Shown: positions 1 through 12,076, counted from the first letter of the stretch. The stretch is DNA of 64,000 nt from Anaerolineae bacterium (GCA_022824365.1 JAJEAA010000002.1:1-64000); one strand, 5' to 3'. Numbers and translations are program-made. The notes: generated from the letters alone by a model not told the origin.

Positions 1-74
1 ATTGCCTACTTTTCTCAACATCTGCCGCTGCCAGAAGGCAGAAATTGTCACTGCTGCCTAATTGTCTAAATAGC

Positions 75-117
75 TTTTCTCTGTGTACTCTATGATACTC
101 CGTATACTCGGTGGCAA
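75..117 (-). repeat. Dispersed ACCACAGAG-type intergenic repeat, degenerate copy
   Basis: The plus strand carries CTCTGTGTACTC and then TACTCGGTGGCAAA, which read on the minus strand as TTTGCCACCGAG and GAGTACACAGAG. The same words recur at 49347, 59159, 60473 and 62290. The rest of the first 258 bases has a small hairpin (CTGCC-AGAA-GGCAG, 29-42) and no gene I can support. Confidence 0.5.
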
Positions 118-258
118 AAAAATAATTTGAAGCGATTGCCCTGATTACGTCGGCGGTAGAGAATTGACGTCGCCGAATTTGATTTGTAGGATTCTTTTGT
201 CTCGACCGCGCCATGATCGCGGGATGCCAAGACAGGAAAACAATCCGGGGGAAATGAC

Positions 259-957
259 GTGACCGAGAAAAGCAAAACTTCGCCCCAACGCGCGAAACTC
301 ATGATCGGCGCTATCATCGTTGTAGCGGCGATCGTTGCTGTGATATTTGTCGTCCTTTCCAGCCAAAGCTCGTTCAGCGAGGTGGCCGTCGACTACTCCG
401 CCATCCCACAAGCGCGGCAAGCCGATGGCGGTTTCGTCCTCGGGGATCCGGACGCGCCGCTCACGGTCGTCGCCTTCGAGGACTTTCTCTGCCCGGCCTG
501 CCAGCGCTACAAGCCAACTGTCGAGAAGTACATTGAAACTTATGTCGCGACCGGCAAGGCGCGCTTCGAATATCGGATGCTGCCGGTGGTGCATCCCGGT
601 TATTCGCGCTTGGCCGCTCAACTGGCGGAATGCGCCGATACCCTGCGCTCCGAATCCTTCTGGGAGGCTCATGACGTCCTCTTCCAAATCGCCAGCGCCC
701 GCGCTTTCAGCGACAGTTCTTCGCGCAGCTTCGCCGACATGATGAATATGTCCTATCCCGAGTTGCTCCAATGCACGCAGGACGCCGCCCAGGTAAACAC
801 AGATCTGCGGCTGGCGCAGCAGCACAACGTCACTGGAACGCCAACGGTATTTGTGCGTTACGGCGATGGTCCCTTGCAGGTCAGCCGCTTCGGGCAGCAT
901 CCGACCTTTGAGCAACTCGGCACGCTAGTGGCGGAAGCCGAATTCGCGCGGCGTTAA
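259..957 (+). CDS. DsbA-like thiol-disulfide oxidoreductase, membrane anchored
   Basis: The 232-residue protein has one N-terminal membrane helix (about residues 14-34) and then a DsbA/thioredoxin_4 fold. The redox motif is CPAC (C78-C81) in FLCPACQRY, and the cis-proline is P195 in GTPTVFV. It should form or shuffle disulfides in secreted proteins on the outer face of the membrane. The start is GTG, preceded by a purine-rich GGGGGAAA. The ATG five bases upstream is in another frame and meets a stop at once. No DsbB or VKOR partner is visible nearby. The next gene, mtnA, follows after 31 bases but has an unrelated role. The exact redox role (oxidase or isomerase) cannot be read from the sequence. 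Confidence 0.88.
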   Translation: MTEKSKTSPQRAKLMIGAIIVVAAIVAVIFVVLSSQSSFSEVAVDYSAIPQARQADGGFVLGDPDAPLTVVAFEDFLCPACQRYKPTVEKYIETYVATGKARFEYRMLPVVHPGYSRLAAQLAECADTLRSESFWEAHDVLFQIASARAFSDSSSRSFADMMNMSYPELLQCTQDAAQVNTDLRLAQQHNVTGTPTVFVRYGDGPLQVSRFGQHPTFEQLGTLVAEAEFARR

Positions 958-988
958 TCAGGACCGGATAATCAGCGAGACCAGCCCA

Positions 989-2032
989 ATGCGCAGCGTG
1001 GAATGGGAGGACGGCGCGGTCAAGATGATCGACCAGCGCGCCTTGCCCTGGAAACTCGAATATGTGCGCCTGCACACGGTCGAAGCGGTCGCCGAGAGCA
1101 TTCGCAACATGACCGTCCGCGGCGCCCCGGCAATCGGCGCGTCGGCCGCCTTCGGCATGGCTTTGGCCGCGAGACAAAGCGAGGCAGCGACCATTGAGGC
1201 TTTGATCGTGGACCTGAGGCGATATGGCGACCTGCTGAATGCGGCTCGTCCCACCGCCGTCAACCTAGCTTGGGCGGCGAAGCAACTCCTGCAAGTCGCG
1301 GAAAGCGGCGAGTTCAACAATGTGGACAGCCTGCGCGAGGCGCTGCTCTTGGCGGCGCAACAAATCGCCGATGACGATGTCGCCATCAATCGGCGCATGG
1401 GGGCTTGGGGATCCGCGTTGATTGATCAAGGCGCGACCGTGCTGCACCACTGCAATACCGGCGCCCTGGCAACGGTGGACTATGGCACCGCACTCGGCGT
1501 TATCCGCGCCGCGCACGAAGCCGGCAAAGACTTCCATGTCCTGCTGGACGAGACACGTCCGCGCTTGCAAGGCTCGCGCCTCAGCGCTTGGGAGTTGGAG
1601 CAACTGGGCATTAGCTATGACATCATCCCCGATACCGCCGCTGGCTACTACATGCAAAACGGCGAGGTAAATCTGATCCTGGTCGGCGCCGATCGCGTGG
1701 CGGCAAACGGCGACTTCGCCAACAAAATCGGCACCTACCAACTGGCGATTATGGCAGCCGCGCATGGCATCCCCTTCTATTCGGTCGCGCCGACCTCAAC
1801 GATTGATCTCAGCCTGGCGACCGGCGCGGATATCCCGATCGAATTGCGCGATCCGGCCGAAGTGACGACGCCCTACGGCAATCCCATCGTGCCGGCGCAT
1901 TTCAAAGCGCGCAACCCGGCTTTTGATGTGACGCCCCACCGCTACCTTAGCGGCATCGTCACCGAAAACGGCATCGCCCACCTGCCCTTCGGCGAGACGT
2001 TGCGGCGCGCCGTGGCTGGCGAGCAAGTATAA
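989..2032 (+). CDS. mtnA: S-methyl-5-thioribose-1-phosphate isomerase
   Basis: MtnA converts 5-methylthioribose-1-phosphate to methylthioribulose-1-phosphate in methionine salvage. The 347 residues match the usual length. Family motifs are present: RGAPAIG near residue 45, the catalytic cysteine C155 in HHCNTGALAT, DETRPRLQGSRLSAWEL, and the catalytic aspartate D235 in VGADR. The homologous eIF2B-like regulatory proteins lack this Cys/Asp pair, so the enzyme assignment is firm. A kinase and ahcY follow on the same strand. The phosphorylase that makes its substrate (mtnP) is at 19.4 kb, so the organism probably uses the MtnP-MtnA route without MtnN/MtnK. Confidence 0.95.
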   Translation: MRSVEWEDGAVKMIDQRALPWKLEYVRLHTVEAVAESIRNMTVRGAPAIGASAAFGMALAARQSEAATIEALIVDLRRYGDLLNAARPTAVNLAWAAKQLLQVAESGEFNNVDSLREALLLAAQQIADDDVAINRRMGAWGSALIDQGATVLHHCNTGALATVDYGTALGVIRAAHEAGKDFHVLLDETRPRLQGSRLSAWELEQLGISYDIIPDTAAGYYMQNGEVNLILVGADRVAANGDFANKIGTYQLAIMAAAHGIPFYSVAPTSTIDLSLATGADIPIELRDPAEVTTPYGNPIVPAHFKARNPAFDVTPHRYLSGIVTENGIAHLPFGETLRRAVAGEQV

Positions 2033-2078
2033 TTGCGCTCATTCGGTCTTATTGGCAAACTCGCAACGGACTTCAACT

Positions 2079-3035
2079 ATGGAAACTCTGATCACCGGCT
2101 CAATCGCCTATGATTACTTGATGCGTTTTCCCGGCCGCTTTCAGCAGCACTTCATTCCCGACGAACTGCACGACTTGAGCCTCAGCTTTCTGGTCGATGA
2201 CATGACCAAACACTGGGGCGGTACGGCGGCGAATATCGCCTTCACCATGGCGAAGTTCGGCTTGCAGCCCAAGCTGATGGGCACGGTCGGGCGCGACTTC
2301 GGCGATTATCGCAGTTGGCTGGAGAGCAACGGCGTCGATTGCAGCACGGTCATCCAGATCGATGAAGTCTTCACCGCCTCCTTCTTCGCCAACACGGACG
2401 ATGACAATAATCAATTGGCCTTCTTTTATGGCGGCGCGATGAATCTGGCGCGCAACTACCGCATTGCCGATGCGCTCAGCGACAAACCGGATCTAGTCAT
2501 CATTTCGCCCAACGACCCCATTGCGATGATCAAGCTCTGCGATGAATGTCGCGAACGCAGCATTCGCTTTATCTACGACCCGGGCCAACAGGTGGCGCGC
2601 CTGAACGGCGATGAATTGCGGCGGAGCTTTCGCGGCGCGCACATGATCGTGGTCAACAAATACGAGGCCAGCGTCATCTATGAGAAGACCGGGCTCAATC
2701 TGAATGACCTGCGCGAGATAGTGGACATTGTTGTCATCACCGCCAGCGAAAAAGGCTCCACCATCTACCTCAACGGCGAGACCATTGAGGTGGCCGCCTT
2801 CGCCCCGAGGGAGATTGCCGACCCCACGGGCGCTGGCGACGCCTATCGCGCCGGCTTGATCCTGGGCATGAGCAAGGCTTTTCCCTTGGAACTTTCGGCG
2901 CAGATCGGCGCCTTGAGCGCGACTTACGCGCTGGAAGTCGTCGGCACACAAAATCACAGTTTTACCGCTGCCGAATTTGTAGAGCGCTTCCGCCGTCTGG
3001 CCGATGATCGCGGCCGCCTGGACTGCCTTCTATAA
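2079..3035 (+). CDS. PfkB-family carbohydrate/nucleoside kinase, probably adenosine kinase
   Basis: This is a ribokinase-fold kinase of about 318 residues. It has the N-terminal substrate region with GGTAANIA (about 47-54) and the C-terminal PfkB signature DPTGAGDAYRAG with catalytic base D254. I start it at ATG 2079, because METLITGSIAYDYL begins right at the first beta strand. A TTG at 2052 would add nine residues that do not look like the family. It lies between mtnA and ahcY. AhcY releases adenosine, so adenosine kinase is the natural role, but PfkB specificity cannot be fixed from sequence. A ribokinase or other sugar kinase is the alternative. Confidence 0.85.
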   Translation: METLITGSIAYDYLMRFPGRFQQHFIPDELHDLSLSFLVDDMTKHWGGTAANIAFTMAKFGLQPKLMGTVGRDFGDYRSWLESNGVDCSTVIQIDEVFTASFFANTDDDNNQLAFFYGGAMNLARNYRIADALSDKPDLVIISPNDPIAMIKLCDECRERSIRFIYDPGQQVARLNGDELRRSFRGAHMIVVNKYEASVIYEKTGLNLNDLREIVDIVVITASEKGSTIYLNGETIEVAAFAPREIADPTGAGDAYRAGLILGMSKAFPLELSAQIGALSATYALEVVGTQNHSFTAAEFVERFRRLADDRGRLDCLL

Positions 3036-3078
3036 AGCGAAAACAACCCACTTGCTTGGCGACAGCCCTCAGCAATTA

Positions 3079-3087
3079 TGCTAGAAT
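3079..3087 (+). promoter_or_regulatory. Extended -10 promoter element upstream of ahcY
   Basis: TG-C-TAGAAT forms an extended -10 box about 55 bases before the ahcY start, in a 105-base gap, with no good -35. This suggests ahcY can be transcribed apart from mtnA and the kinase. Confidence 0.4.
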
Positions 3088-3125
3088 GCTTCCGTTATGT
3101 TGCCGCTTCCCCGCCATGGGGGTGA

Positions 3126-4403
<1,278 letters not shown>

Positions 4404-4498
4404 ATCAGCTTTCCTCCCGCGGCGCGCGCCACAAATAACGCCGATCCCCTGCGCTAATTCGATCCATCGGTCTTGGCAAAGCAACGGGATTGGAGAGC

Positions 4499-7039
4499 AT
4501 GATTCGAATCCGAAAAATCGCGTCGCTTCTGATAGTCGCTTTGGCGGCGGCTATTGTTACAAGCGTCACACTCACACAAGAAACGGCGCTAATACGTTTC
4601 ATCCACCTTGACGCTGGCAGCCCAACGGTGGACATCAAGCTTAATGGCGAGTTCGCCGCCGCTGACCTGCGCTACGGCGAGGCGACGACGCGCGTGGAAG
4701 TCGCGGCAGGACCGGCCGACTTGTCCACCTATATGGCCGGCACAACCGTCAAAGTCGCCAGCGAGCGCATCACGCTTGAAGGCGGACCGGCGGCGGTCAT
4801 CCTGGCGGGAGCCGAAAGCAGACGCTCCCATATCGTCAGCGAAGATCTCAAGCCTGTCTCTTTCGGCAATACTCGCCTCGCGTTCTTCAATGCGCTCGAT
4901 ACAAAAGCCCAGGTCAGCGTTGCTTCGCAAGACGAGGCGCCGGCTTTGAACATAAGCCTCGCCGCTGGCAATGCCAGCAGATCGCTTGATTCAATCGCCA
5001 CGACGCGCGATATCGTGATAAAGACCGCCGACGAGATGGAGTTCGGGCCGGTCAGTCAACTCCTGTCCGCCGGCGTCTCAAATTTGCTGATACTTCACGG
5101 CTCATCTTCCGCGCCGGATCTGTTCAATGCGGTCACTGCGGCGGAAGGCGGCGAGGACAGTGGCCGCCTGCGCTTCATTCATGCGATTGAAGGCGCGGCG
5201 CCAGTTGACCTGCGCGTCAACGGAGAACTCATCGCGCCTGCCCTCGGCTTTGCCGCTCCGTCTCCGCCCATCGCCTTGGCGGCCGGCTCACAGAACATCG
5301 CCGTCAATCTGGGCTCGGCCGAGATCATGTCGGAGCGCATGCAACTGCGCCCCGGCGAAATGAGCACGGTCGTTCTGATGCGCACGAGCGCTGGCTTGGG
5401 CATGTTCGCTTTCGCCGACGTAACCGACGATGTCGATGCGGATTCAGCGGTCGTCAGCTTGATCAACGCCATTCCCGATAGCGTCATCAATTACTTGCAA
5501 CTGGAAAGCGGCGCCATCATCGCGCTGAACGTCCAATCCAACGAAGCGGGGGCCAGCGCCAAAATCGTCCCCGGCCGCCAGGCAATGACACTTCACCTCA
5601 ACATCGGCGGAAATCAGGGCGAGGTATCAGTGCCGCCGCATTACTTCCACGGTGGCTCCTATTACCGGCTGATCGCGCTGGCAGGCGGCGTCTTTTCCGC
5701 GCCTCGCCTGCTCATCACGGAAACAAGCCTGGAACGGCAGATACGCTCGCGGCCGGCAAGCGCAGACATCGAACCGGAGGAATCATCCGCGCCTGACATC
5801 ACAGAACCGCCTGAGGAAAGAGACGCCGACCAGCCCGTCGCCGAACCCGTCACCCAACCGGAGGTTTCTGAACCCGATACACAAGCGGTTGCCGAAGAAG
5901 CGGTTGAAGAGCCGGCGACAGAAGATGTCGTTGAAGCCGCCGAGCAAGAAGCCAGCCAAAGCGACGCGCCGACGCCGCCGGAGCCATCATTGACACCCTA
6001 CGCCACCGTTAACGTGAATCCTGATGCCGCCTTGCACATTCGCCAATATCCCTCCAGCGACGCGTTGTCGCTCGGTCTGCTGCCAGCTCATAGCACTTTG
6101 ATGATACTTGGCCGGCGGGGACCCAGTCAATTCGGTCCTGGCGAACTGACAGACCTGCCGTTAGACCTGAGCGGTTACCAGAAAGACGCTGCCGCGGAAC
6201 TGGCGCCCTACCAAGATTTGCCTGCTGCGGAAACTTGGCTCTACGTCGTCTACACGACACCGGATGGCGGCGCCATCGTAGGCTGGACCAACGCCAATTA
6301 TCTCGAGGTCTTCAGCCGCACTGGCGGGCATCAGCGATTGGCCTACCTGCGCCTTGTACCCCAGAACCGAGCCGGCGGCACACATAGCACTGACATTCGG
6401 CCTCCCGAGCTTGCCGACTATGTCGCCGCTCGCGTTATAGGCCTCAATCCTGATGCCTTGCTCAATTTGCGCCGGAGCAATGACGTCAATTCCGATGTGC
6501 TCGCGCTGCTTCCGACAGACACAATGATGCGCATGCTCGGGCTGGACGATACCGGCGCTTGGGGGTTTGTTGAATACCAACCCTCAGCCGGCAATCCGAT
6601 TAGAGGCTGGGTATATATGCCCTATATACAGTTGCTGTTGAACGGCGCCCCTGTGCGACCCGATGCTTTGCGCGCGCTCGATCCAGCCGCTGTCCCAATT
6701 GTCAGCGGTACAGTGACCGGCGGGGTACTGCCCTCCACACCGACTGAACCCGGCAAGCCAGTAGAAGGCATCGTTGGTGAAGTCAGCGTAAACATTGATT
6801 CCGCGCTGCATTTACGCCGCTACCCTGACGCTACCTCGGAGTCGCTCGCTTTGATCCCGCCGGATACCATCTTGCCCCTTGACGGCGTGACCGAGAGCGG
6901 GGGCTGGTACAAAGCGCAATACGAAGGCGAAGAAGGTTGGGTCGCCGCGCCTTACCTCGTGCTTTCCATGAACGGCCGCAAGTACGCGCGCGGATTGCTG
7001 GAAAGTCAATTGCCTCGCTTCAACGACCTTGGCTTCTAG
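4499..7039 (+). CDS. Secreted DUF4397 / SH3b multidomain protein
   Basis: The 846-residue protein begins with a signal peptide (basic MIRIRK, then a hydrophobic stretch). Repeated DUF4397 beta-sandwich units follow, starting at LIRFIHLDAGSPTVDIKLN, LRFIHAIEGAAPVDLRVN and a third weaker one (VVSLINAIPDS). An acidic Pro/Glu/Thr-rich linker spans about residues 415-500. Three SH3b units then begin with VNVNPDAALHIRQYP, VIGLNPDALLNLRRS and VSVNIDSALHLRRYP. SH3b units usually bind cell-wall or surface polymers. I use ATG 4499, with GGAG four bases upstream, rather than TTG 4490. No enzyme domain is visible, so a structural or adhesive surface role is only inferred. Confidence 0.8.
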   Translation: MIRIRKIASLLIVALAAAIVTSVTLTQETALIRFIHLDAGSPTVDIKLNGEFAAADLRYGEATTRVEVAAGPADLSTYMAGTTVKVASERITLEGGPAAVILAGAESRRSHIVSEDLKPVSFGNTRLAFFNALDTKAQVSVASQDEAPALNISLAAGNASRSLDSIATTRDIVIKTADEMEFGPVSQLLSAGVSNLLILHGSSSAPDLFNAVTAAEGGEDSGRLRFIHAIEGAAPVDLRVNGELIAPALGFAAPSPPIALAAGSQNIAVNLGSAEIMSERMQLRPGEMSTVVLMRTSAGLGMFAFADVTDDVDADSAVVSLINAIPDSVINYLQLESGAIIALNVQSNEAGASAKIVPGRQAMTLHLNIGGNQGEVSVPPHYFHGGSYYRLIALAGGVFSAPRLLITETSLERQIRSRPASADIEPEESSAPDITEPPEERDADQPVAEPVTQPEVSEPDTQAVAEEAVEEPATEDVVEAAEQEASQSDAPTPPEPSLTPYATVNVNPDAALHIRQYPSSDALSLGLLPAHSTLMILGRRGPSQFGPGELTDLPLDLSGYQKDAAAELAPYQDLPAAETWLYVVYTTPDGGAIVGWTNANYLEVFSRTGGHQRLAYLRLVPQNRAGGTHSTDIRPPELADYVAARVIGLNPDALLNLRRSNDVNSDVLALLPTDTMMRMLGLDDTGAWGFVEYQPSAGNPIRGWVYMPYIQLLLNGAPVRPDALRALDPAAVPIVSGTVTGGVLPSTPTEPGKPVEGIVGEVSVNIDSALHLRRYPDATSESLALIPPDTILPLDGVTESGGWYKAQYEGEEGWVAAPYLVLSMNGRKYARGLLESQLPRFNDLGF

Positions 7040-7076
7040 CCAGCCGCGCCCAGCAGAATATGTTTTGGCCTTTAGG

Positions 7077-7105
7077 CTGGCGGCTTGCAACCCATAGTCT
7101 ATAAT
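7077..7105 (+). promoter_or_regulatory. Sigma-70-like promoter before the glycan cluster
   Basis: A perfect -10 TATAAT (7100-7105) sits 17 bases after a weak -35 CTGGCG (7077-7082), about 85 bases before the rmd-like gene. It is the only strong promoter candidate before the surface-glycan genes. Confidence 0.5.
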
Positions 7106-7189
7106 GGCGCTCGTGCTGAAAATCGTTTTTTCGGGTCCAGCTTTGAATCGAACCCTTGTCGTTACTTACGCTCCAATGAGGCGCATGAC

Positions 7190-8143
7190 GTGCGTTTTTT
7201 GATCACGGGCGCCGGCGGATTCGTCGGCCTTCACCTCGCCGCATATCTCGATCGCGCTGAGCCGCGGGCTCGGCTCTTCGGCACGACCCTCTTTCCGACT
7301 GAGCGGGTTCACTCGGCGGTCGACGAAAACCACCTCATTGACCTCAAGGACTACGAGAAAGTCCGCGCCCTGCTCGCCCATTGCCAACCGGACGCCATCT
7401 TCCACTTGGCCGCGCAAGCCTTTGTGCCCCGCTCCTTTGAAGACCCTTGGGAAACGCTGGAAAACAATATCCGCGCGCAACTGAACCTCATTCAAGCCTG
7501 CCTGGAATTAAACTTGCGGCCCCGTACCTTGATCGTAAGCTCGGCGGAGATTTATGGAGAAGCGTCGCCCGCGCATCTGCCCATGGACGAAGCTACCGAG
7601 ATCCGCCCAACCAACCCCTACAGCGTCAGCAAAGTGGCGCAGGACATGCTTGGCTTGCAGTACTTTCTCAGTCACGACCTGCCGATCATGCGCGCGCGTC
7701 CCTTTAATCACATCGGTCCCGGGCAAAACAGTCGCTTTGTCGCGCCGGCTTTCGCCGAGCAAATCGCCAGCATTGAGGAAGGCGGACGCGACGCGGTTAT
7801 ATATGTCGGCAATCTGGCGGCCAAGCGTGATTTCACCGATGTTCGCGATATCGTCCGCGCTTACAGCATGATCATCAACAGCGGGCGGCCCGGCGAAGCT
7901 TATAATGTCGCGTCGGGCCAGGCATACAGCATCCAAGAGTTGCTGGATGTTCTGCTCGCGCTCAGCAATATTGATATCGAGGCGCGCGTCGATCCCGACC
8001 GTTTGCGTCCGGTGGACGTGCCTGAGATCCGCGGCGATGCCAGCAAATTGCAGCGCGATACCGGCTGGAAGCCAAGCATCGCCTTCGGACAGACGCTCAG
8101 TGATGTGCTGGAGGATTGCCGCCAGCGTATCAAGCAATCTTAA
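7190..8143 (+). CDS. rmd: GDP-6-deoxy-D-mannose reductase-like NAD-dependent epimerase
   Basis: This is an extended short-chain dehydrogenase of about 317 residues. It has the N-terminal dinucleotide motif TGAGGFVGLHL, the catalytic Y144xxxK148 in NPYSVSK, and the serine in VSSAEIYG. It is followed at once by gmd, whose product GDP-4-keto-6-deoxymannose is the substrate of Rmd, so GDP-D-rhamnose synthesis is the best reading. GDP-fucose synthase is the alternative, but HIGPGQNSRFVAPAFAEQI resembles Rmd more. The start is GTG 7190, with TGAGG upstream. A longer reading from 7085 would add 35 residues without homology character and would begin before the -10 box. Confidence 0.85.
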   Translation: MRFLITGAGGFVGLHLAAYLDRAEPRARLFGTTLFPTERVHSAVDENHLIDLKDYEKVRALLAHCQPDAIFHLAAQAFVPRSFEDPWETLENNIRAQLNLIQACLELNLRPRTLIVSSAEIYGEASPAHLPMDEATEIRPTNPYSVSKVAQDMLGLQYFLSHDLPIMRARPFNHIGPGQNSRFVAPAFAEQIASIEEGGRDAVIYVGNLAAKRDFTDVRDIVRAYSMIINSGRPGEAYNVASGQAYSIQELLDVLLALSNIDIEARVDPDRLRPVDVPEIRGDASKLQRDTGWKPSIAFGQTLSDVLEDCRQRIKQS

Positions 8144-8153
8144 GGGAGAATAG

Positions 8154-9136
<983 letters not shown>

Positions 9137-9137
<1 letters not shown>

Positions 9138-9934
9138 TGTCCGCCCCCGAGCTGATAGATACGCACTGTCATCTCAACTTCCACAGTTATGACGACGACC
9201 GCGCGGAAGTCCTGCAGCGCGCCAAACAAGCCGGCGTCGAGCGCATCATCATCCCCGCCATCGACCTGCCAAGCTGTCTGGAGGCGCTTGATCTGGCCGA
9301 ATCGTATCGGGGGATCCGGGTGGCGGTCGGCATCCATCCCAATAGCTGCAAGGATTTCGCCGCGTCCTGGTTGGAGGAGCTTCGGGCGCTTGCGCTCCGC
9401 CAAGAGGTCATCGCGATCGGCGAAATAGGCTTAGACTATTATTGGGACAAATGTCCAAAGCCCGCGCAGCATCGCGCCCTCGAGGCGCAATTGGAACTGG
9501 CGGCGGCGCTGGAACTGCCGGTCATCCTGCACAACCGCGAGGCAGCGGCGGATCTCTTGTCGATACTGGAAGCTTGGTCGCCAACTGCGCCGGCAATTCT
9601 GCACGATCGTCTCGGCGTATTGCATTCCTTTTCAGCCTCGCTCGAAGTGGCTCAGCGCGCAATCGAGCTGGGCTTCACCCTCGGCTTCACCGGTCCTGTC
9701 ACGTACAAAAAAGCGGATGACCTGCGCGTCATCGCAGCTTGCGTCCCCCAAGATCGTATTCTCATCGAAACCGACGGCCCCTTCCTCGCGCCCCAGCAAG
9801 TCCGCGGCAAACGCAACGAACCCGCTTTCCTTGTGTATATCAATGAGAAGTTGGCCGAACTGCGCGGCGTTTCCCCCGAGGCAATGGCGCGGCAGACCTC
9901 CAAGAACGCGAAGCAACTGTTCGACCTGGGCTGA
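9137..9934 (+). CDS. tatD: TatD-family metal-dependent hydrolase
   Basis: The protein is a TIM-barrel amidohydrolase of 265 residues with metal ligands in DTHCHLNF, IGEIGLDYYW, ILHNREA, LHSFSAS and ETDGPFLAP. The family contains 3'-5' exonucleases and D-aminoacyl-tRNA-related enzymes, and a DNA-repair or nucleic-acid turnover role is usual. Its ATG overlaps the gmd stop (TGATG), so it is translated with the glycan genes, but its function is probably housekeeping. Confidence 0.93.
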
Positions 9935-10008
9935 ACCGCGGCGCGCAAGCTCTCGGAAATGTCCAAAGCCTGCTAAACTGCCTGAAGTGTGACCGACCGG
10001 CTTGCAAC

Positions 10009-10944
10009 TTGCCTGTGGATCTTTCGATCATCATCGTTAACTGGAATGTGCGCGACCTGCTGGATGCTTGCCTCGCCAGCATTTATGCATCCGACTTTGC
10101 CCCGAATGATTTCGAGATCATCGTGGTCGATTCCGCCAGCGAAGACGGCAGCGCCGACATGCTGCGGCGGAAGTATCCCACCGTGATCATTTTGCCACAG
10201 AGCGAGAACATCGGCTTCACCCGCGGCAACAACCTCGGCTTGGCGCAGGCAAAAGGCGAATACCTGCTCCTGCTCAATCCCGACACAGAACTCAGTCCAA
10301 CCGCCCTCGGGTTATTGCTCAACTATATGGGGTCGCATCCCGATGTCGGCATTATCGGTCCGCAGACCTTGAACACCGACGGCAGCCACCAGTCCACCCG
10401 GCGTCGTTTCCCTACCCTCATGACCGGCGTCTTCGAAAGCAGTTGGCTTGCGGCCTGGGCGCCGAGCGCGATAGAACGCGACTACCGCATGTTGGATACG
10501 GACGATGATGACATCCTCGAAGCGGACTGGGTGCAAGGGTCGGCTTTTCTCCTGCGCCGCGCGGTCTATCAAGACATCGGCGACCTGGACGAAGGCTACA
10601 CCATGTATTCCGAAGAGCTCGACTTCTGCCGGCGCGCCAAAACAGCCGGCTGGCAAGTTGTCTATCACGGCGGCGCGCGGATCACGCATCACGGCGGGAA
10701 AAGCAGCGAGCAAGCCAGCGCTTTCAAGCAGATCCATTTCCATACAAGCAAATTGCGTTATTTTCGCAAGCATCATGGAAACAGCGTCTATAGGGTATTA
10801 CGTTCCCTTCTGCTGCTGCAATTCAGTTGGCAACTGGCGCTGGAATCGCTAAAGGGCGCGTTGGGCCACAAGCGCGAACTGCGCGCCAAGCGCGTCCGCG
10901 TTTATTGGCAGGTGCTGCGCAGCGGCTTGAAGGCGAAAGTATGA
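10009..10944 (+). CDS. Glycosyltransferase family 2, rhamnosyltransferase-like
   Basis: This is a GT-A fold enzyme of about 311 residues. It begins LSIIIVNWNVRDLLDACLASI, has the nucleotide-binding DSASEDGSADML, the metal-binding LLNPDTEL (DxD-like) and the acceptor-side WVQGSAFLLRRAVYQDIG with EELDFCRRAKTAGW. This pattern is typical of the WbbL/rhamnosyltransferase-like group, which agrees with the GDP-rhamnose genes upstream. The sugar and acceptor cannot be stated. The start is TTG 10009; a GTG two codons later is equally possible, and neither has a good ribosome site. The C-terminus has a hydrophobic helix (RSLLLLQFSWQLALE). Confidence 0.88.
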   Translation: MPVDLSIIIVNWNVRDLLDACLASIYASDFAPNDFEIIVVDSASEDGSADMLRRKYPTVIILPQSENIGFTRGNNLGLAQAKGEYLLLLNPDTELSPTALGLLLNYMGSHPDVGIIGPQTLNTDGSHQSTRRRFPTLMTGVFESSWLAAWAPSAIERDYRMLDTDDDDILEADWVQGSAFLLRRAVYQDIGDLDEGYTMYSEELDFCRRAKTAGWQVVYHGGARITHHGGKSSEQASAFKQIHFHTSKLRYFRKHHGNSVYRVLRSLLLLQFSWQLALESLKGALGHKRELRAKRVRVYWQVLRSGLKAKV

Positions 10945-12065
10945 AGATCGCGATGATCAGCGGCGAGTTTCCGCCGATGCCCGGCGGCGTTGGCGATTTC
11001 ACGCGGATTTTGTCCGAGGACCTGCGCGCCTGTGGTCATGACATCTCGGTGCTAAGCCGCGCCGGAACCGCGAGCGCGTCATTGCCCCTGAGCATAGTGG
11101 ACGGCTGGAGCCTGAGGGGAATGCGCCAGATACGCGCTTGGCTACGCCGGGTTAATCCGGATATCATCAACCTCCAGTTTCAGACCGCCGCCTTTGACAT
11201 GTCTCCCTGGATTCACTTTCTACCCGGCTTCTCCCGCGCGCCAATTGTCACCACCTTTCACGATCTGCGCTTCCCCTATCTATTCCCCAAGGCAGGTCCT
11301 CTGCGCGACTGGATCGTGATGCGGCTCGCGCGCTCATCCGCCGGCGTCATCACCACCAATCATGAAGATGATTCTCGCTTGCGCGCCTTGCCCAAGCGCC
11401 GTTTGATCCCAATCGGCAGCAGCATCAATCGCCAGTCCTTCGACCCGGAAGGGCGATCCACTCGCCGCAAGCAACTGGGCGCGAATGATGATACCTTCCT
11501 GCTCGGGCATTTTGGCTTCGTCAAAGCGATAAAAGGCGTACACCATCTCATTGAAGCCTTGGCCCAACTGCGAAAGGATGGTCAAGACGTGCGCCTGGTC
11601 TTCATCGGCGGGCGCAGCAACACCATCGACTCGAGCGAAGACCAACGCTATCTGCGCGATCTGGCCGAGCGAATCCGGCGGCTCGACCTGGAGAAGGCGG
11701 TGCGCTGGACCGGCTTCTTGACCGAGGCCGAAGTCGCTGATCACTTCAATGCCATCGACCTAATGGTCCTGCCTTTCACTGACGGCGCCTCCTACCGACG
11801 CAGCAGTCTCATCGCCGCCATTCATCAAGGCTGCGCGATCCTGACCACCAAGCCGACTATCGATATTGATACTTTCATACACAAACAGAACCTCTGGCTC
11901 GTCGGGCATCAATCAAGCGAAAGCATCCAGATCGCGCTTGCGCATTTGATGTCATATCCAGAACAATTGAGGACATTAAGCGCTGGCGCCGTAGAACTCA
12001 GCAAACACTTTGACTGGAATGTGATCAGAGATGAAACGCTCGCGCTTTATGAATCTTGTCTGTGA
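10941..12065 (+). CDS. Glycosyltransferase family 4
   Basis: This is a GT-B fold retaining glycosyltransferase of 374 residues. It has the N-terminal GEFPPMPGGVGDFTRIL loop, HDLRFPYLFPKAG, and the donor-binding C-terminal half with GHFGFVKAIKGVHHLIEAL and VLPFTDGASYRRSSLI in place of the more usual E-G-x-x-x-x-x-E. The ATG at 10941 overlaps the upstream stop (ATGA), so translation is coupled. A longer reading from 10827 would overlap the GT2 gene deeply and is rejected. It acts on the cytoplasmic face and adds a sugar to the same surface glycan. Confidence 0.88.
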   Translation: MKIAMISGEFPPMPGGVGDFTRILSEDLRACGHDISVLSRAGTASASLPLSIVDGWSLRGMRQIRAWLRRVNPDIINLQFQTAAFDMSPWIHFLPGFSRAPIVTTFHDLRFPYLFPKAGPLRDWIVMRLARSSAGVITTNHEDDSRLRALPKRRLIPIGSSINRQSFDPEGRSTRRKQLGANDDTFLLGHFGFVKAIKGVHHLIEALAQLRKDGQDVRLVFIGGRSNTIDSSEDQRYLRDLAERIRRLDLEKAVRWTGFLTEAEVADHFNAIDLMVLPFTDGASYRRSSLIAAIHQGCAILTTKPTIDIDTFIHKQNLWLVGHQSSESIQIALAHLMSYPEQLRTLSAGAVELSKHFDWNVIRDETLALYESCL

Positions 12066-12076
12066 TGGACTGAGCA

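Noticed and set aside
7144..7154. GGGTTCGATTC on the minus strand, like a tRNA T-loop
   Set aside because: The flanks cannot form a T-stem or an acceptor stem.
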